Assembly (NCBI GenBank): GCA_004762125.1
Contig: SIHQ01000020.1
Location: 1 to 64,000 of the forward strand
Direction: 5' to 3'
Length of the DNA: 64,000 bases
Origin: Oceanospirillales bacterium
GTDB taxonomy: Bacteria; Pseudomonadota; Gammaproteobacteria; Pseudomonadales; Endozoicomonadaceae
Shown here in pieces: positions 7,750-17,128 of this stretch; positions within the stretch are counted from its first letter, which is position 1, and every line of letters starts with the position of its first letter. Below the pieces are notes generated by a model. That model made no database searches, was not told where the DNA came from, and saw only the letters and a list, made by a program, of their open reading frames with translations. Made by a program: the position numbers and the translations under genes.

Positions 7750-7954
7750 AACTTTTCATCTCTGTTCAATGGGCAAATGACTAAATTGCCAAATGACTCA
7801 ATTGGTAAATAACTATGCCGTTAACTATAAACAGGCAAATCGGATTCTCTAAATCGTTATTTTCTTGTATTTCGATAGAAGCTTTCTATCAAAGCAATTA
7901 TCTATCAAAGAGAGATCGATCAAAAAGAGTCCCCATTAAAGCGATGAGTTGATT

Positions 7955-8530
7955 ATGAAGAAGACAACAGAACAATCATTCATTTCAAGAGGTTGTATAA
8001 ACCTGACCACCCTATTGTCCGCATTGCTGCTTCTTTCTTCATCCCTTCAGGCAACCAATTTGGTCAAACTGGCTCACAAGGCTGGCTTCAATAAATGCGA
8101 TTTAGCTATCAACGAAGAATTCAAAGATCTGGATAAACAAGGTAACGCTATTGCTTCGACCGGCTATTTCAATAATCGCAGTTTTAACGTCATGGCCACT
8201 TGGGGAACCGCTGGAGACAGCGTCTGGAAGAACACTACTTTTATAAAATTTGGCAGAAGTTGCCTTGCTTACAGTGTCATAGGTATTACCTACAAAGAAG
8301 CTTGCTCAACCTATCAGAAGAAAAACCCCGAGTGGGCTGAAATTCAAACACTCGGGGACTTTACCTGGACGAAAAACGAAGGTGGCGTTAGCGCCATTAT
8401 GAAAGAGCCGTCTGAGGGTCGCTGCGAGATTACCTACCGAGTACATCAAAACTATAGCAACCAAGCAGGTAAGGTAAAAAGCAAAGAAAAAGCCTCTTCA
8501 AGCCATAGCAACTCATCCAAGGGCAGCTAA
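7955..8530 (+). CDS. Secreted protein of unknown function
   Basis: I do not recognise this family. The 191-residue protein starts best at ATG 7955; a TTG two codons upstream is less likely. A long N-terminal region ends in a signal-peptide-like stretch (LLSALLLLSSSLQA, cut near residue 35). The mature part has four cysteines (CDLAI, RSCLAYS, EACSTY, GRCEITY), consistent with two disulfides in the periplasm or outside. The C terminus is a Lys/Ser-rich tail. Its 3' end overlaps the convergent tmcA by 18 bp. Confidence 0.6.
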   Translation: MKKTTEQSFISRGCINLTTLLSALLLLSSSLQATNLVKLAHKAGFNKCDLAINEEFKDLDKQGNAIASTGYFNNRSFNVMATWGTAGDSVWKNTTFIKFGRSCLAYSVIGITYKEACSTYQKKNPEWAEIQTLGDFTWTKNEGGVSAIMKEPSEGRCEITYRVHQNYSNQAGKVKSKEKASSSHSNSSKGS

Positions 8531-10726
8531 CAATTGCCTAACATCAATCTTTAACTGACTCACAATCTGCTTTCTTCCCGCCAACCCTGAACGTCTGGCC
8601 AGTTCCTGCCAGCCTTGATTCTGAAGCACCTTTGCAATCAGCACTTTATGTTCTTCATGAACACCCGCCACCTGTCTAGAAAGGTTGATCAGAAGCAGCT
8701 TTTTGATAGCCAACTGGCAACTCTCGTATAGACGATCAGAGTGAACAAACGACTCCAAATCCATTCGATCTCTTTTCGACAGAGTGACAGACGTTCCTTT
8801 GCAATCGGAAAGAATACTCCCTACCAGCTCTGCGTCCAGAGCCTGCAGATTATCGGGTAGCTGCAGTAATAAACTGTCTATGAAGCGTTCTCTCACTTCA
8901 TACAAAAGATCATCAAACCCATTAGAAAGAGATTTGATCACCATCAATGAATAACTTCCGCTACTAGCCTCTCTGACCAACCCCATTCGTACTGGTTTAA
9001 AATCGCTACGAGACCAGAATCGAACCAGTTCTTCACTGGCACCAAAACTGCTACCAATAAAATCCAGTTGCTGCTTTCTGGCATGATCGGTCAATCTGTC
9101 GAGAAAATATGAACCAACCCCCCGCCCCTGAATATCAGGATGAACCGCGATACGAATAACACGGTAACCTTTAAAAAGAATGGCTTCAGGAAAACCGGCA
9201 TGATTGCTCAATGACTGCGGCAGCAGGTGGCCTTTTACCCGTCGTTTGCCTAACCAGACTGCTTCCGTTAAGTCGTCTTCGATCCCGCCTTCTCTGGCCA
9301 AAAGCGCAGTAGCGACAACGACACCCTCAAGCTGCAATGAAAACACTTCAATGTTTGGACCATCCAGCAAATGCCTGAGATCAAAGGGTCGTGTTTTGTA
9401 ATGAGCAAGAACCAGCAAACCAAAAATTTGTTTCAGTAGCGGTTCATTCTCAGCCAACTGGGTTCTATTTAATTTTTCTAATTCAAGGCGGGACAGATCA
9501 GTAATTGTTGCCGTTGAAAGAATTTCTGGCTCAGCATTTAACAGCAATGCCTGAAATACAAAGGCCTCAAGAGGATCATTTTCAGCCCAGCGTACAGGCT
9601 GATGAATATGCAGCGCTCGCCATTTGGGCGTCACCTGATCAAGCACCTTCTTGAATTTAACCGAAAATCCTCGCCCCGTACCTTCATAACCATGAATGGT
9701 AGAAGCAAAAGCAATGCGTGAATAGCGCTGCAATAACGTACTTAGAATAGAGACTGGAATAGCTGCCGCTTCATCCACCAGCATCAAATCACAGACCACC
9801 GGTTCTATAGATTGCGCTAATTCATCTGGCGCAAGAAATTGAATACTGGCTCCCTGCCATTCAATTAAACCTGCTGTTATTTTTCCGTCAGATGGCTCTT
9901 TATTTATCGAGTTATTTAACGAGCTGTTTAACGAGCTGTTTAACGAGCTGTTTACCAAAAGTGAACCAGCATGTCTGAACAGAACTTCAGCCGAAGCTAT
10001 GGAAGGCGCCGTCACCACAATACGTTGCAAGCCGTCCTGCAACAGCTGTGCAGCGGCAATTCCCAGAGCAGCACTCTTTCCTCGACCACGGTCAGCTGTT
10101 AACACCAGCGGTCTGCGACGATGGCCTTTAGCCACACGAATCAGTGCCTCTACGGCTTGCTGTTGCTCGACGGTTCTATAAGGTTGCACAGTCTCTTCAA
10201 TAATAGATTCTGGAGCCACTGTAAGAGCAATCGGTCGTGTAATCTGTGTATCTGATTCCTTGAACAGGATTGAGTCAGGGTTGTCGTTTATCAGAGAAGC
10301 CAACCTCTGTAGATACCGACTTGAATAGGGCAGTTCTGAATAAGGGTGCACGCAAAGCCTAGTATGCTCCGGATCATTATAATCAGACCAGCTATCCAGC
10401 TCAGGCGTTAGCAAAATCATAACACTGCCAGCTCTTAAACTGCCCGATACTGCACCAAAGGCATCGACATCAAAACCTGAGTGAGCATTAAATACAATCA
10501 GGTCCAATTCCCTCCCAAGCCAGCCAAACACTTTCTTGGTTTGAACCGCTGCTTCCTGGGTTTTCCTATCACCCACCCATAGAGGTGTGAGGGCACTAAT
10601 ATGACAAAACACTTGCTCTGCCTGTTGCTGCCCCCAGGATTCACTGCCGGACAGAACCAGAAGCTGCCTGTGATTATTCTGTTGTGCAAATTTAATAATC
10701 TGATCCAGCTGCTTAAGCACGCTCAA
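8513..10726 (-). CDS. tmcA: tRNA(Met) cytidine acetyltransferase
   Basis: TmcA makes N4-acetylcytidine at the wobble position of elongator tRNA-Met, using ATP and acetyl-CoA. The 737 residues show the expected order: N-terminal DUF1726-like domain, RecD-type helicase domain with Walker A ADRGRGKSAALG (about 211-222) and Walker B DLMLVDEAAAIP, a GNAT domain with acetyl-CoA loop IQGRGVGSYFL, and the C-terminal tRNA-binding region. Between Walker A and Walker B there is an unusual low-complexity insert of S-S-L-N repeats (residues about 259-276) coded by 12-bp tandem units at 9914-9954. Its 3' end overlaps the convergent secreted-protein gene. Confidence 0.95.
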   Translation of the reverse strand: MSVLKQLDQIIKFAQQNNHRQLLVLSGSESWGQQQAEQVFCHISALTPLWVGDRKTQEAAVQTKKVFGWLGRELDLIVFNAHSGFDVDAFGAVSGSLRAGSVMILLTPELDSWSDYNDPEHTRLCVHPYSELPYSSRYLQRLASLINDNPDSILFKESDTQITRPIALTVAPESIIEETVQPYRTVEQQQAVEALIRVAKGHRRRPLVLTADRGRGKSAALGIAAAQLLQDGLQRIVVTAPSIASAEVLFRHAGSLLVNSSLNSSLNSSLNNSINKEPSDGKITAGLIEWQGASIQFLAPDELAQSIEPVVCDLMLVDEAAAIPVSILSTLLQRYSRIAFASTIHGYEGTGRGFSVKFKKVLDQVTPKWRALHIHQPVRWAENDPLEAFVFQALLLNAEPEILSTATITDLSRLELEKLNRTQLAENEPLLKQIFGLLVLAHYKTRPFDLRHLLDGPNIEVFSLQLEGVVVATALLAREGGIEDDLTEAVWLGKRRVKGHLLPQSLSNHAGFPEAILFKGYRVIRIAVHPDIQGRGVGSYFLDRLTDHARKQQLDFIGSSFGASEELVRFWSRSDFKPVRMGLVREASSGSYSLMVIKSLSNGFDDLLYEVRERFIDSLLLQLPDNLQALDAELVGSILSDCKGTSVTLSKRDRMDLESFVHSDRLYESCQLAIKKLLLINLSRQVAGVHEEHKVLIAKVLQNQGWQELARRSGLAGRKQIVSQLKIDVRQLLAALG
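9914..9954 (-). repeat. 12-bp tandem repeat inside tmcA
   Basis: Near-perfect copies of TTTAACGAGCTG run in tandem and code for Asn-Ser-Ser-Leu repeats in a loop of the helicase domain. The unit length is a multiple of three, so copy-number change keeps the frame. Confidence 0.8.
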
Positions 10727-10743
10727 GGTTTTGTCCTGCTTTT

Positions 10744-12036
10744 TCAGCCTTTTTCCGTTGGTCGAGATGGGTCACTGCTCCATTCCATCCAACCACCATC
10801 ATAGACTGCAATTTTCTTATAGTTCATCAAACTGGCCGCAAACCAGGCCAAGCTAGCTCGCCAACCGGTGCCACAATAAAAAGTTACGCCGTTACTGGTA
10901 TCAATATCCTGCCAGTAACTGTCTAAGTCGTGGTATTCCCGTAACGTGTTATCGGGATTGATATAGGCTTCCATATGATAGGCGTCAGAACCTGAGCGCC
11001 CCCAAACAGCACCGGGAATTCTGCCAGCCTTGTCAATATAGTTATAACCACTGGTTTCACCCTTGTATTCTGCCAGAGAGCGTACACTGATCAGCGCACC
11101 TTTTTGTTCTGCCTGAAACTGCTCAACCGCTTCGGTTTCAGCAAGAATACTCGGTAAGACCGGAATAGTTGCACCAAAGTCCTTCTCTGCTACAGATTCA
11201 TTCACGCCTCGCTCTATGCGATAACCGGATTCGACCCAGGCTTTCCATCCCCCATTAAGCAGGCGAACATCACGAACTCCGGCATACTTGAGAACAAACA
11301 AAGCTCTAGCAGAGGCCATCATATCATCACCATAAACAACAACCGGTGTGTTCACCCGGACACCTAACCTTAACAACTCCCTTTTAAGCCACTCCGGATC
11401 GCGAATATTCCACAAAGGCTCTGACTCGATGGAACCAGTATCCAGATGAAGAGCGCCAGGAATATGTCCGGTTTCATATCGAAGACCACCGCCCCAGGAG
11501 ACATCCAGTAATTTCAACTCTGGCAGGGCCTTTATATGAGCATCCAGCCAGTAAGGTGTGACTAAACGCTGATAGCCCGGTAATTTTTCCGGCTCATTAC
11601 CTTTCATCAGCCACTGGCCGAATCCCTGTTCAAAAATCAGAACTTTTTCTTTTTCAAAGCCCATATCAGAAACCAGCCACTGTCCCAGAACCTGGGCATC
11701 CTGCTTATCCTTACCATAAACAATCACCCCTCGATCCGGAGTAATTTTCTTGGTAGTCAGCAGCTCTTCTAACAGCGCAGGGTTTTTGTCCAACCAGGCT
11801 ACATCAAAATTTCTAGCTCCCGGTATATGGCCACCTTTCAACTGACCGTTGGCAGGCCAACCGTTATACCAGTTACTGTCTCTGGCATCGAGCAAGGCAT
11901 AGCCCTGCTCAACCAGAGTCGTCATTTCCTCTGCATTCACATGTCTGAGCTCAAGACGGTGATTCCAGAACTTGTCACAGGAAACCATCAAGGGAAGCAC
12001 CAGCAGTAAAACAATGTATTTTAACCATTGGGTCAT
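10744..12036 (-). CDS. ynjE: YnjE-like multi-rhodanese sulfurtransferase lipoprotein
   Basis: This 430-residue exported protein has a lipoprotein signal (LPLMVSC, Cys about 20) and three rhodanese-like domains. Domain 1 starts at YALLDARDSNWYNGW, domain 2 at LKLLDVSWGGGLRYETGHIPGA, and domain 3 carries the active-site loop YCGTGWRAS with the persulfide cysteine. The size and the CGTGWR loop agree with E. coli YnjE (435 residues), a thiosulfate sulfurtransferase. It lies 17 bp upstream of tmcA on the same strand, so they may be co-transcribed. TmcA needs no sulfur, so no functional link is evident. Confidence 0.85.
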   Translation of the reverse strand: MTQWLKYIVLLLVLPLMVSCDKFWNHRLELRHVNAEEMTTLVEQGYALLDARDSNWYNGWPANGQLKGGHIPGARNFDVAWLDKNPALLEELLTTKKITPDRGVIVYGKDKQDAQVLGQWLVSDMGFEKEKVLIFEQGFGQWLMKGNEPEKLPGYQRLVTPYWLDAHIKALPELKLLDVSWGGGLRYETGHIPGALHLDTGSIESEPLWNIRDPEWLKRELLRLGVRVNTPVVVYGDDMMASARALFVLKYAGVRDVRLLNGGWKAWVESGYRIERGVNESVAEKDFGATIPVLPSILAETEAVEQFQAEQKGALISVRSLAEYKGETSGYNYIDKAGRIPGAVWGRSGSDAYHMEAYINPDNTLREYHDLDSYWQDIDTSNGVTFYCGTGWRASLAWFAASLMNYKKIAVYDGGWMEWSSDPSRPTEKG

Positions 12037-12135
12037 AGTGTTGAATATCTACAACTAAGAATCAGGCCGGCTATTCTATCAATGCATTCCGACCTGATTG
12101 AGAAGGGAATATCCCTATTATTTGAATGAAGAATG

Positions 12136-12738
12136 TTAGCCAGCTTTCTTAATGATCACAGGCTTATCTTCAGTTTTGACGATTCTTTCTACTTTCAGAA
12201 TAATAACAGGCTTAACGGGAACATTACCGTGCCCCCCCTTGCCTACTGTCTCAACCAAACCAATAATGTCCAATACATTTAAACCTTCAACTACTTCACC
12301 GAATACGGTATAGCCAGGGCGACCACCAGAAGCATTAAGATTGCTATTATTCACCAGATTAATAAAAAATTGTGACGTAGCGCTATCCGGATTATTGGTT
12401 CGAGCCATAGCAATGGTGCCACGGCGATTACTCAAACCATTGGTGGATTCATTTTTAATGGGAGCTGAAATCGACTGTTTTTCCATATCACGGTTAAAGC
12501 CACCACCCTGAATCATGAAGCTTTTAATAACTCGATGAAAAATTAGATTATTGTAGTAGCCTTTATCCACATAGGAGAGGAAGTTCTTAACCGTAATGGG
12601 TGCCCTCTCAGGGTTCAGACGTATCACCATATCGCCTTTATTAGTCGACATCTTAACGTCAACAGTCACGTCTGAAGCCTGCAATGCTGTGCTGGACATA
12701 ACCAGAGTCAACAACAACCCCATTATTTTGTTCGTCAC
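12136..12738 (-). CDS. ppiA: Periplasmic peptidyl-prolyl isomerase, cyclophilin type
   Basis: Cyclophilins speed proline cis-trans isomerisation during folding. The catalytic core is clear: LIFHRVIKSFMIQGGGF, GTIAMARTNNPDSATSQFFI with the active-site Arg, Phe and Gln, and GYTVFGEVVEGLNVLD. I chose the GTG at 12738 because a ribosome site (AAAGGAT) lies 5 bp before it; the frame stays open to 12771. The N terminus is a signal peptide (IMGLLLTLVMSSTALQA), which places the enzyme in the periplasm. The C terminus has a short Lys/Val extension. Confidence 0.9.
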   Translation of the reverse strand: MTNKIMGLLLTLVMSSTALQASDVTVDVKMSTNKGDMVIRLNPERAPITVKNFLSYVDKGYYNNLIFHRVIKSFMIQGGGFNRDMEKQSISAPIKNESTNGLSNRRGTIAMARTNNPDSATSQFFINLVNNSNLNASGGRPGYTVFGEVVEGLNVLDIIGLVETVGKGGHGNVPVKPVIILKVERIVKTEDKPVIIKKAG

Positions 12739-13185
12739 AAGATATCCTTTTGAACGGTTATAAAACGTCATAATAACGGATTCCCGAGAAAAATCGTAGA
12801 CAAGGAGAGCTTGGTATAACGCTGAGAAAATTTTGTTTAATTCTGTCTCTGAAGCATTTTTACTTTATCTATTTAACTCAGCTATGGGTCGTATAAGTGT
12901 TTAAATAATAAAATTCAAAGTTCAAATAATTAATTCAGACATTCGCATTATTAGAATAATGATTCTTAAATTTTGAGGTATATCAAAACCCAGTCACTTT
13001 TAATTATTTTTTCGTGAAATAAAATTCGAGACAGAATAAGATTCAAACAACTCAAAACTGATCAACAAAAAACAGTACGGGTCAACATATCAATATTTCT
13101 GATCAAACAGTTTTATACGGCCAGGGGGATTCTTTTGCCGTAATAAATCAGATCAGATTTATTTCAGGACACACAGGGATTAAGT
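12739..13185. promoter_or_regulatory. Promoter region of the OprD-type porin
   Basis: This AT-rich 447-bp stretch has no gene. It holds an FNR/Anr-like palindrome TTGAG-GTAT-ATCAA at 12973-12986, one mismatch from the consensus TTGAT-N4-ATCAA. It also holds an AATAATGAT motif with a flanking inverted repeat (AGAAT-AATG-ATTCT, 12953-12966) that partly resembles a Fur box. A small hairpin (CGGCCAGGGGGATTCTTTTGCCG) occurs at 13119-13141. Function is inferred from pattern only. Confidence 0.35.
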
Positions 13186-14454
13186 ATGTACCGTAAAAGT
13201 GTATTGCCACTGGCCATTGCTGCAGCAGTAGCAGCGTCTTCAGCACAAGCCAGCTTCAGCAACTTTATTGATGATGCAACAGTCAGCGGTAAGCTACGTA
13301 CCGTTTACATTGAAGCTGACGCTAAAGATGGTAAAGATGATGCTGGTGCAACGACTGCCAGTGCCGCTATTGATTTTCGCTCTGGTTATATCTTCGACAC
13401 CATCGGTTTTGACGCTTCTTACTACGGCGCTATGGCGCTCGATGATGGTGACACAAAAAATGCTAAGAACCTGCTGCCATATGGCACCAAACAGAATTTT
13501 GGCAAGCTCGGCCAAGCATACCTGAAAGGCAAATTCGGTGACAAAGAGACCAATTTCTCCTTCAAGGCAGGTCGTACCCGTATTTACACTGGCCTGATTT
13601 CGGGTTCAGGATCCCGCTCTATGCCAAGCGCATGGCAGGGTATTGATACAGACTTCAATATTGGCGGCCTGAACATTGGTTTTGCGGCTGTTAATGCTGT
13701 TCTGCAACGTGACCAGCCAAACATGACTCGCGTCACTGTTAAAAACAAAGAAGGCAACACTGTAGATATCGATCACGTTATTGGTATGGAAGCTTCTTAC
13801 AAGTTTGCAAACGGCCTAAGCCTGAAGTACATGAACGGCTTTGCTGATGAGTATGTTAAAGGCCACCAGCTGATAGCTAAGAAAGGTTACAAACTTGCCA
13901 GTGGCAACAAAATCAACGTTGAAGGCAACTACCGTGTATCTGAAGAAAACGGTGACCTATGGACGGGTGATGAACCATGGGGGAATGGCTTTGGTGAAAA
14001 AGCTGAAACCTACGATTTCAACATTAAATACAGCTTTGGTAAAGCCTACGTACGTGCAGGCCTGGGTTACACAGAAGCAGACAACTACGATGGCAAAACG
14101 GGTCGCCATTATTACGACTTTGGTAAGAACAGCTACGGCGCCTGGAACACCTGGACCAACTCTGGTCTGATCGAAGAGTTCTACTGGAACGGCGAAAAAG
14201 TCGTTGCACTGGGTGCTGGTTATAAATTCGATAACGGCCTGACGGTTAATTACAAGTACCGTCTTGGCTCCAGCATTAACCTGGCTGAGGGCGGCAGTGC
14301 TTCTGAGTCAGAACACGGCGTTGACATGAAGTATAAGTTCCAGAGTGTTAAGGGCCTAAGTACCCGCGTTCGTTACGCTGTTTACAACGAATCTGGCAAC
14401 AAGAAAGAAAACGACGAAAACCAAGTTCGTGTTTACCTCGACTATAGATTCTAA
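13186..14454 (+). CDS. OprD-family outer membrane porin
   Basis: A 422-residue beta-barrel porin with a clear signal peptide (VLPLAIAAAVAASSAQA, cut near residue 22) and a C-terminal phenylalanine (VYLDYRF), the signal for outer-membrane assembly. The N-terminal block FSNFIDDATVSGKLRTVYIEAD, the segment FKAGRTRIYTGLISGSGSRSMPSAWQG and repeated amphipathic strands fit the OprD family, whose members take up basic amino acids, peptides or organic acids. Substrate cannot be assigned. The promoter region carries FNR-like and Fur-like motifs. A terminator follows at 14487. Confidence 0.82.
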   Translation: MYRKSVLPLAIAAAVAASSAQASFSNFIDDATVSGKLRTVYIEADAKDGKDDAGATTASAAIDFRSGYIFDTIGFDASYYGAMALDDGDTKNAKNLLPYGTKQNFGKLGQAYLKGKFGDKETNFSFKAGRTRIYTGLISGSGSRSMPSAWQGIDTDFNIGGLNIGFAAVNAVLQRDQPNMTRVTVKNKEGNTVDIDHVIGMEASYKFANGLSLKYMNGFADEYVKGHQLIAKKGYKLASGNKINVEGNYRVSEENGDLWTGDEPWGNGFGEKAETYDFNIKYSFGKAYVRAGLGYTEADNYDGKTGRHYYDFGKNSYGAWNTWTNSGLIEEFYWNGEKVVALGAGYKFDNGLTVNYKYRLGSSINLAEGGSASESEHGVDMKYKFQSVKGLSTRVRYAVYNESGNKKENDENQVRVYLDYRF

Positions 14455-14486
14455 TTCCTTTTAAATATTAAAAGTTGAAGTTTTAA

Positions 14487-14520
14487 TCCTGTTCCGGATA
14501 ATCCGGTACAGGATTTTTAG
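14487..14520 (+). terminator. Rho-independent terminator of the porin gene
   Basis: A stem of AATCCTG, T-A-interrupted CCGGAT and its complement is followed by a run of T. It ends transcription of the porin before the nucleotidase gene. Confidence 0.85.
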
Positions 14521-14551
14521 AATAAATAATCACATAAATGGACGACCTCGT

Positions 14552-16123
14552 ATGTCTACAGTCAACCGTAGCCTGAAGCTGTTTACAGCAACAGCACTCG
14601 CTATCTCCGTCAGCGCCTGTTCTTTCCTTCAGCAACAACCTGAAGTCACTTACGTAAAGGACCAGGTTTACAAGCTGACCGTTCTCCACACCAACGATCA
14701 TCACGGTCGATTCTGGCAAGACCGCAAAGGTCGCTGGGGCATGGCTGCACGTCTAACTCTGGTAAATCAGATCCGCGAAGAAGTAAAAGCAGAAGGCGGT
14801 AATGTACTGCTACTGTCTGGTGGTGATGTAAACACCGGTGTTCCTGAATCGGATCTGCAAGAAGCCGAGCCAGATTTCATGGGAATGAACATGCTGGGCT
14901 ACGATGCTATGGCCATCGGTAACCATGAGTTCGACAACTCCCGCGAGATTCTCATGCAGCAGGAAAAATGGGCTAAATTCCCTATGCTAGCGGCTAACAT
15001 CATCGATGAAAAAACCGGTGAAACCTTATTTGACCCGTACACAACGTTTGAATTTAACGGCCTGCGAGTGGCTGTTATGGGTCTGACTACTACGGATACA
15101 CCTGAGCAAACCAATCCGGAAAACACAGCAGGACTGGAATTCAGAACGCCGGTTGACGTTGCTTCCAAATTGGTACCGGAACTTGAGAAGAAAGCAGACA
15201 TCATCATTGCTTCTACTCACATGGGTCACTATAAGAACGGCGACTACGGCGTAAACGCTCCGGGTGATGTAACACTGGCACGCAATGTAGACGGCATTGA
15301 CCTGATTATTGGTGGTCATTCACAGGACCCATTGTTCGAGCCGGACCAGCAAAACGGTACTTACATTGTTCAGGCTCACGAATGGGGTAAGTACGTTGGT
15401 CGTGCTGACTTCGAATTCCTGAACGGCGACCTGAAACTGGTGGATTACAAACTGATCCCGGTTAATGGTAAGAAAGGTAAGCCAACACTGGCTCAAAACA
15501 AAGAAATGCTTGAACTGCTGAAGCCTTACAAAGACAAAGCCTCCGAGCTGATCGAAGTAAAAGTCGGTGAGTTAGACGAACGCCTGCAAGGTGAGCGCAG
15601 CGAAGTACGCTTCAAGCCAACTAATCTGGCTGTACTGCTGAACCGCGCCTTTATGGAAAAAACCGGTGCTGACTTCTCTGTAATGAACGGCGGTGGTATT
15701 CGTGCCAGCCTGGACGAAGGTGAAATCACCTACAAAGACGTTCTGACTGTCCTTCCATTTGGCAACACTGTTACAACCACTGAATTGACCGGTCAGGAAG
15801 TCATCGACTACCTAACCGTTGTTGCTCTGAAGCCAACCAACAGTGGCGCTTACGCTCACTTCGAAGGTGCAGACATGACTATTGCCAACGGCAAGGTCAG
15901 CGATCTAACCATTGGTGGAGAAACGATTGATTTAAACAAAACGTACAAAATGGCTATCCTGAGCTTCTCTGCTGGTGGTGGTGATAAGTACCCTAATCTG
16001 AAAACCAAATCAGGTTTTGTGGACACCGGCTTTGTCGATGCTGACGTACTTCGTGAGTACATCGAAAACCATCCTCAGATAAAAGCAGATCAGTTTGCTC
16101 CTGAAGGAGTGATTCGTCTGTAA
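14552..16123 (+). CDS. ushA: 5'-nucleotidase/UDP-sugar hydrolase family lipoprotein
   Basis: UshA-type enzymes hydrolyse extracellular nucleotides so that nucleosides and phosphate can be taken up. The 523-residue protein has a lipoprotein signal (ISVSACSF). The metallophosphatase domain carries VLHTNDHHGRFW (metal ligands Asp, His), LSGGDVNTG, AIGNHEFDN, STHMGHY and IIGGHSQDP. The C-terminal substrate domain has LNRAFMEKTGADFSVMNGGGIRASL and FSAGGGDKYPN. Lengths are normal. UshA is the closest well-known match; a general 5'-nucleotidase is equally possible. A strong terminator follows. Confidence 0.88.
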   Translation: MSTVNRSLKLFTATALAISVSACSFLQQQPEVTYVKDQVYKLTVLHTNDHHGRFWQDRKGRWGMAARLTLVNQIREEVKAEGGNVLLLSGGDVNTGVPESDLQEAEPDFMGMNMLGYDAMAIGNHEFDNSREILMQQEKWAKFPMLAANIIDEKTGETLFDPYTTFEFNGLRVAVMGLTTTDTPEQTNPENTAGLEFRTPVDVASKLVPELEKKADIIIASTHMGHYKNGDYGVNAPGDVTLARNVDGIDLIIGGHSQDPLFEPDQQNGTYIVQAHEWGKYVGRADFEFLNGDLKLVDYKLIPVNGKKGKPTLAQNKEMLELLKPYKDKASELIEVKVGELDERLQGERSEVRFKPTNLAVLLNRAFMEKTGADFSVMNGGGIRASLDEGEITYKDVLTVLPFGNTVTTTELTGQEVIDYLTVVALKPTNSGAYAHFEGADMTIANGKVSDLTIGGETIDLNKTYKMAILSFSAGGGDKYPNLKTKSGFVDTGFVDADVLREYIENHPQIKADQFAPEGVIRL

Positions 16124-16136
16124 GACGTTTCGCCTC

Positions 16137-16177
16137 AAAAAAAGCTCGCCGGTCATTATGACTTGCGAGCTTTTTTC
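16137..16177 (+). terminator. Terminator after the 5'-nucleotidase gene
   Basis: An A-rich GCTCGC stem pairs with GCGAGC and runs into seven T. The arms are 12 bp with flanking A/T runs, so it can work on both strands. Confidence 0.9.
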
Positions 16178-16338
16178 ATCCTGCCAAAAAAAAACAGACT
16201 CTAGTCCTTTTCATTAATGACAAGCCTATTCGATCTGTTGTAGCCTGACATCGAGAATAATAATAAATAAAAGCGAAAGAACATTTAATCAACACTTTGG
16301 TGATGAATAAATTTTCGCGATAAAAAAGGGAGCATGTC

Positions 16339-16950
16339 ATGGATATGACCGATATTATTGCCATTCTTCTTATTGCTACTGGCATGTACGCCACAATATC
16401 CATTGTTTTCTGGACACTGGAACTCGGCATCTCACCCACCCCAACCTCAAACCGCGTCAAACAATACCTGAAACAACTGTTGCCGGACTCTGTAGATGGC
16501 AAGGTCTATGAATTGGGCTGTGGCAGTGGTTCTCTCCTGGAAATACTCAATAACCACTACAGAAATAATCAGGTAGTTGGGCTTGAGCGTTCACCGTTAC
16601 CCTGGCTCATTGCCCGATTAAGATTCGGAAACAACAGAGACACACTCATCAGCAAAGAGAATTTTCTCGGACGGGATTTGAGCGATGCGGGGCTTGTTGT
16701 TTGTTATTTATGCCCATCGGTAATGGTGACACTGGCAAAGAAATTGAAAAGAGATTTACCGGATGGTTGTTTGATCATCAGCCACACATTCAGTCTACCT
16801 GGCTGGGAACCCGTGAAAGAATTACAGGCTAACGATCTGTATAAATCACCTATCTATTTGTATCGAGCGGGATATTACAAAGAGGAATCTTCTGATCAAT
16901 CTCCCCTGCCAACCATCGATAGGTTTCAAGCTGCTCAGGGGCACAGCTAA
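16339..16950 (+). CDS. Membrane-anchored class I SAM methyltransferase-like protein
   Basis: A 203-residue protein with one N-terminal membrane segment (DIIAILLIATGMYATISIVFW) followed by a Rossmann-type methyltransferase core. Motif I is VYELGCGSGSLLEIL (about 57-71), and motif II ends in VVGLERS. Post-motif residues DLSDAGLVVCYLCPSVM and CLIISHTFSLPGW correspond to motifs IV and VI. The substrate is unknown. The last 101 bp overlap the 3' end of the convergent feoC-like gene, an unusually long overlap. Confidence 0.75.
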   Translation: MDMTDIIAILLIATGMYATISIVFWTLELGISPTPTSNRVKQYLKQLLPDSVDGKVYELGCGSGSLLEILNNHYRNNQVVGLERSPLPWLIARLRFGNNRDTLISKENFLGRDLSDAGLVVCYLCPSVMVTLAKKLKRDLPDGCLIISHTFSLPGWEPVKELQANDLYKSPIYLYRAGYYKEESSDQSPLPTIDRFQAAQGHS

Positions 16951-17128
16951 CACAACCTTTCTGACAGCCTGATTGCTCCCTGGCAATCAGGCCTTTACGG
17001 AGCCAGTGTTGCAGCATACCCCGCAAAGCATCCGGGTCACTATGAAAGTGCTGACTAAGGTCAGCCAGAGAACAGACTCTTTGTTGAGCGATATAATCTC
17101 GAAGCTTCACCAACAACATCAGTGGCAA
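16850..17128 (-). CDS. feoC: FeoC-like [Fe-S] winged-helix regulator
   Basis: FeoC is a small winged-helix protein that works with the FeoB iron transporter. This 92-residue protein has the N-terminal helix-turn-helix (LLVKLRDYIAQQRVCSLADLSQHFHSD) and a cysteine cluster SGCQKGCVSCAPE typical of the Fe-S loop. The ATG overlaps the end of feoB by about 10 bp, so it is the third gene of feoABC. The C-terminal third runs antisense to the methyltransferase gene. Confidence 0.85.
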   Translation of the reverse strand: MPLMLLVKLRDYIAQQRVCSLADLSQHFHSDPDALRGMLQHWLRKGLIAREQSGCQKGCVSCAPEQLETYRWLAGEIDQKIPLCNIPLDTNR

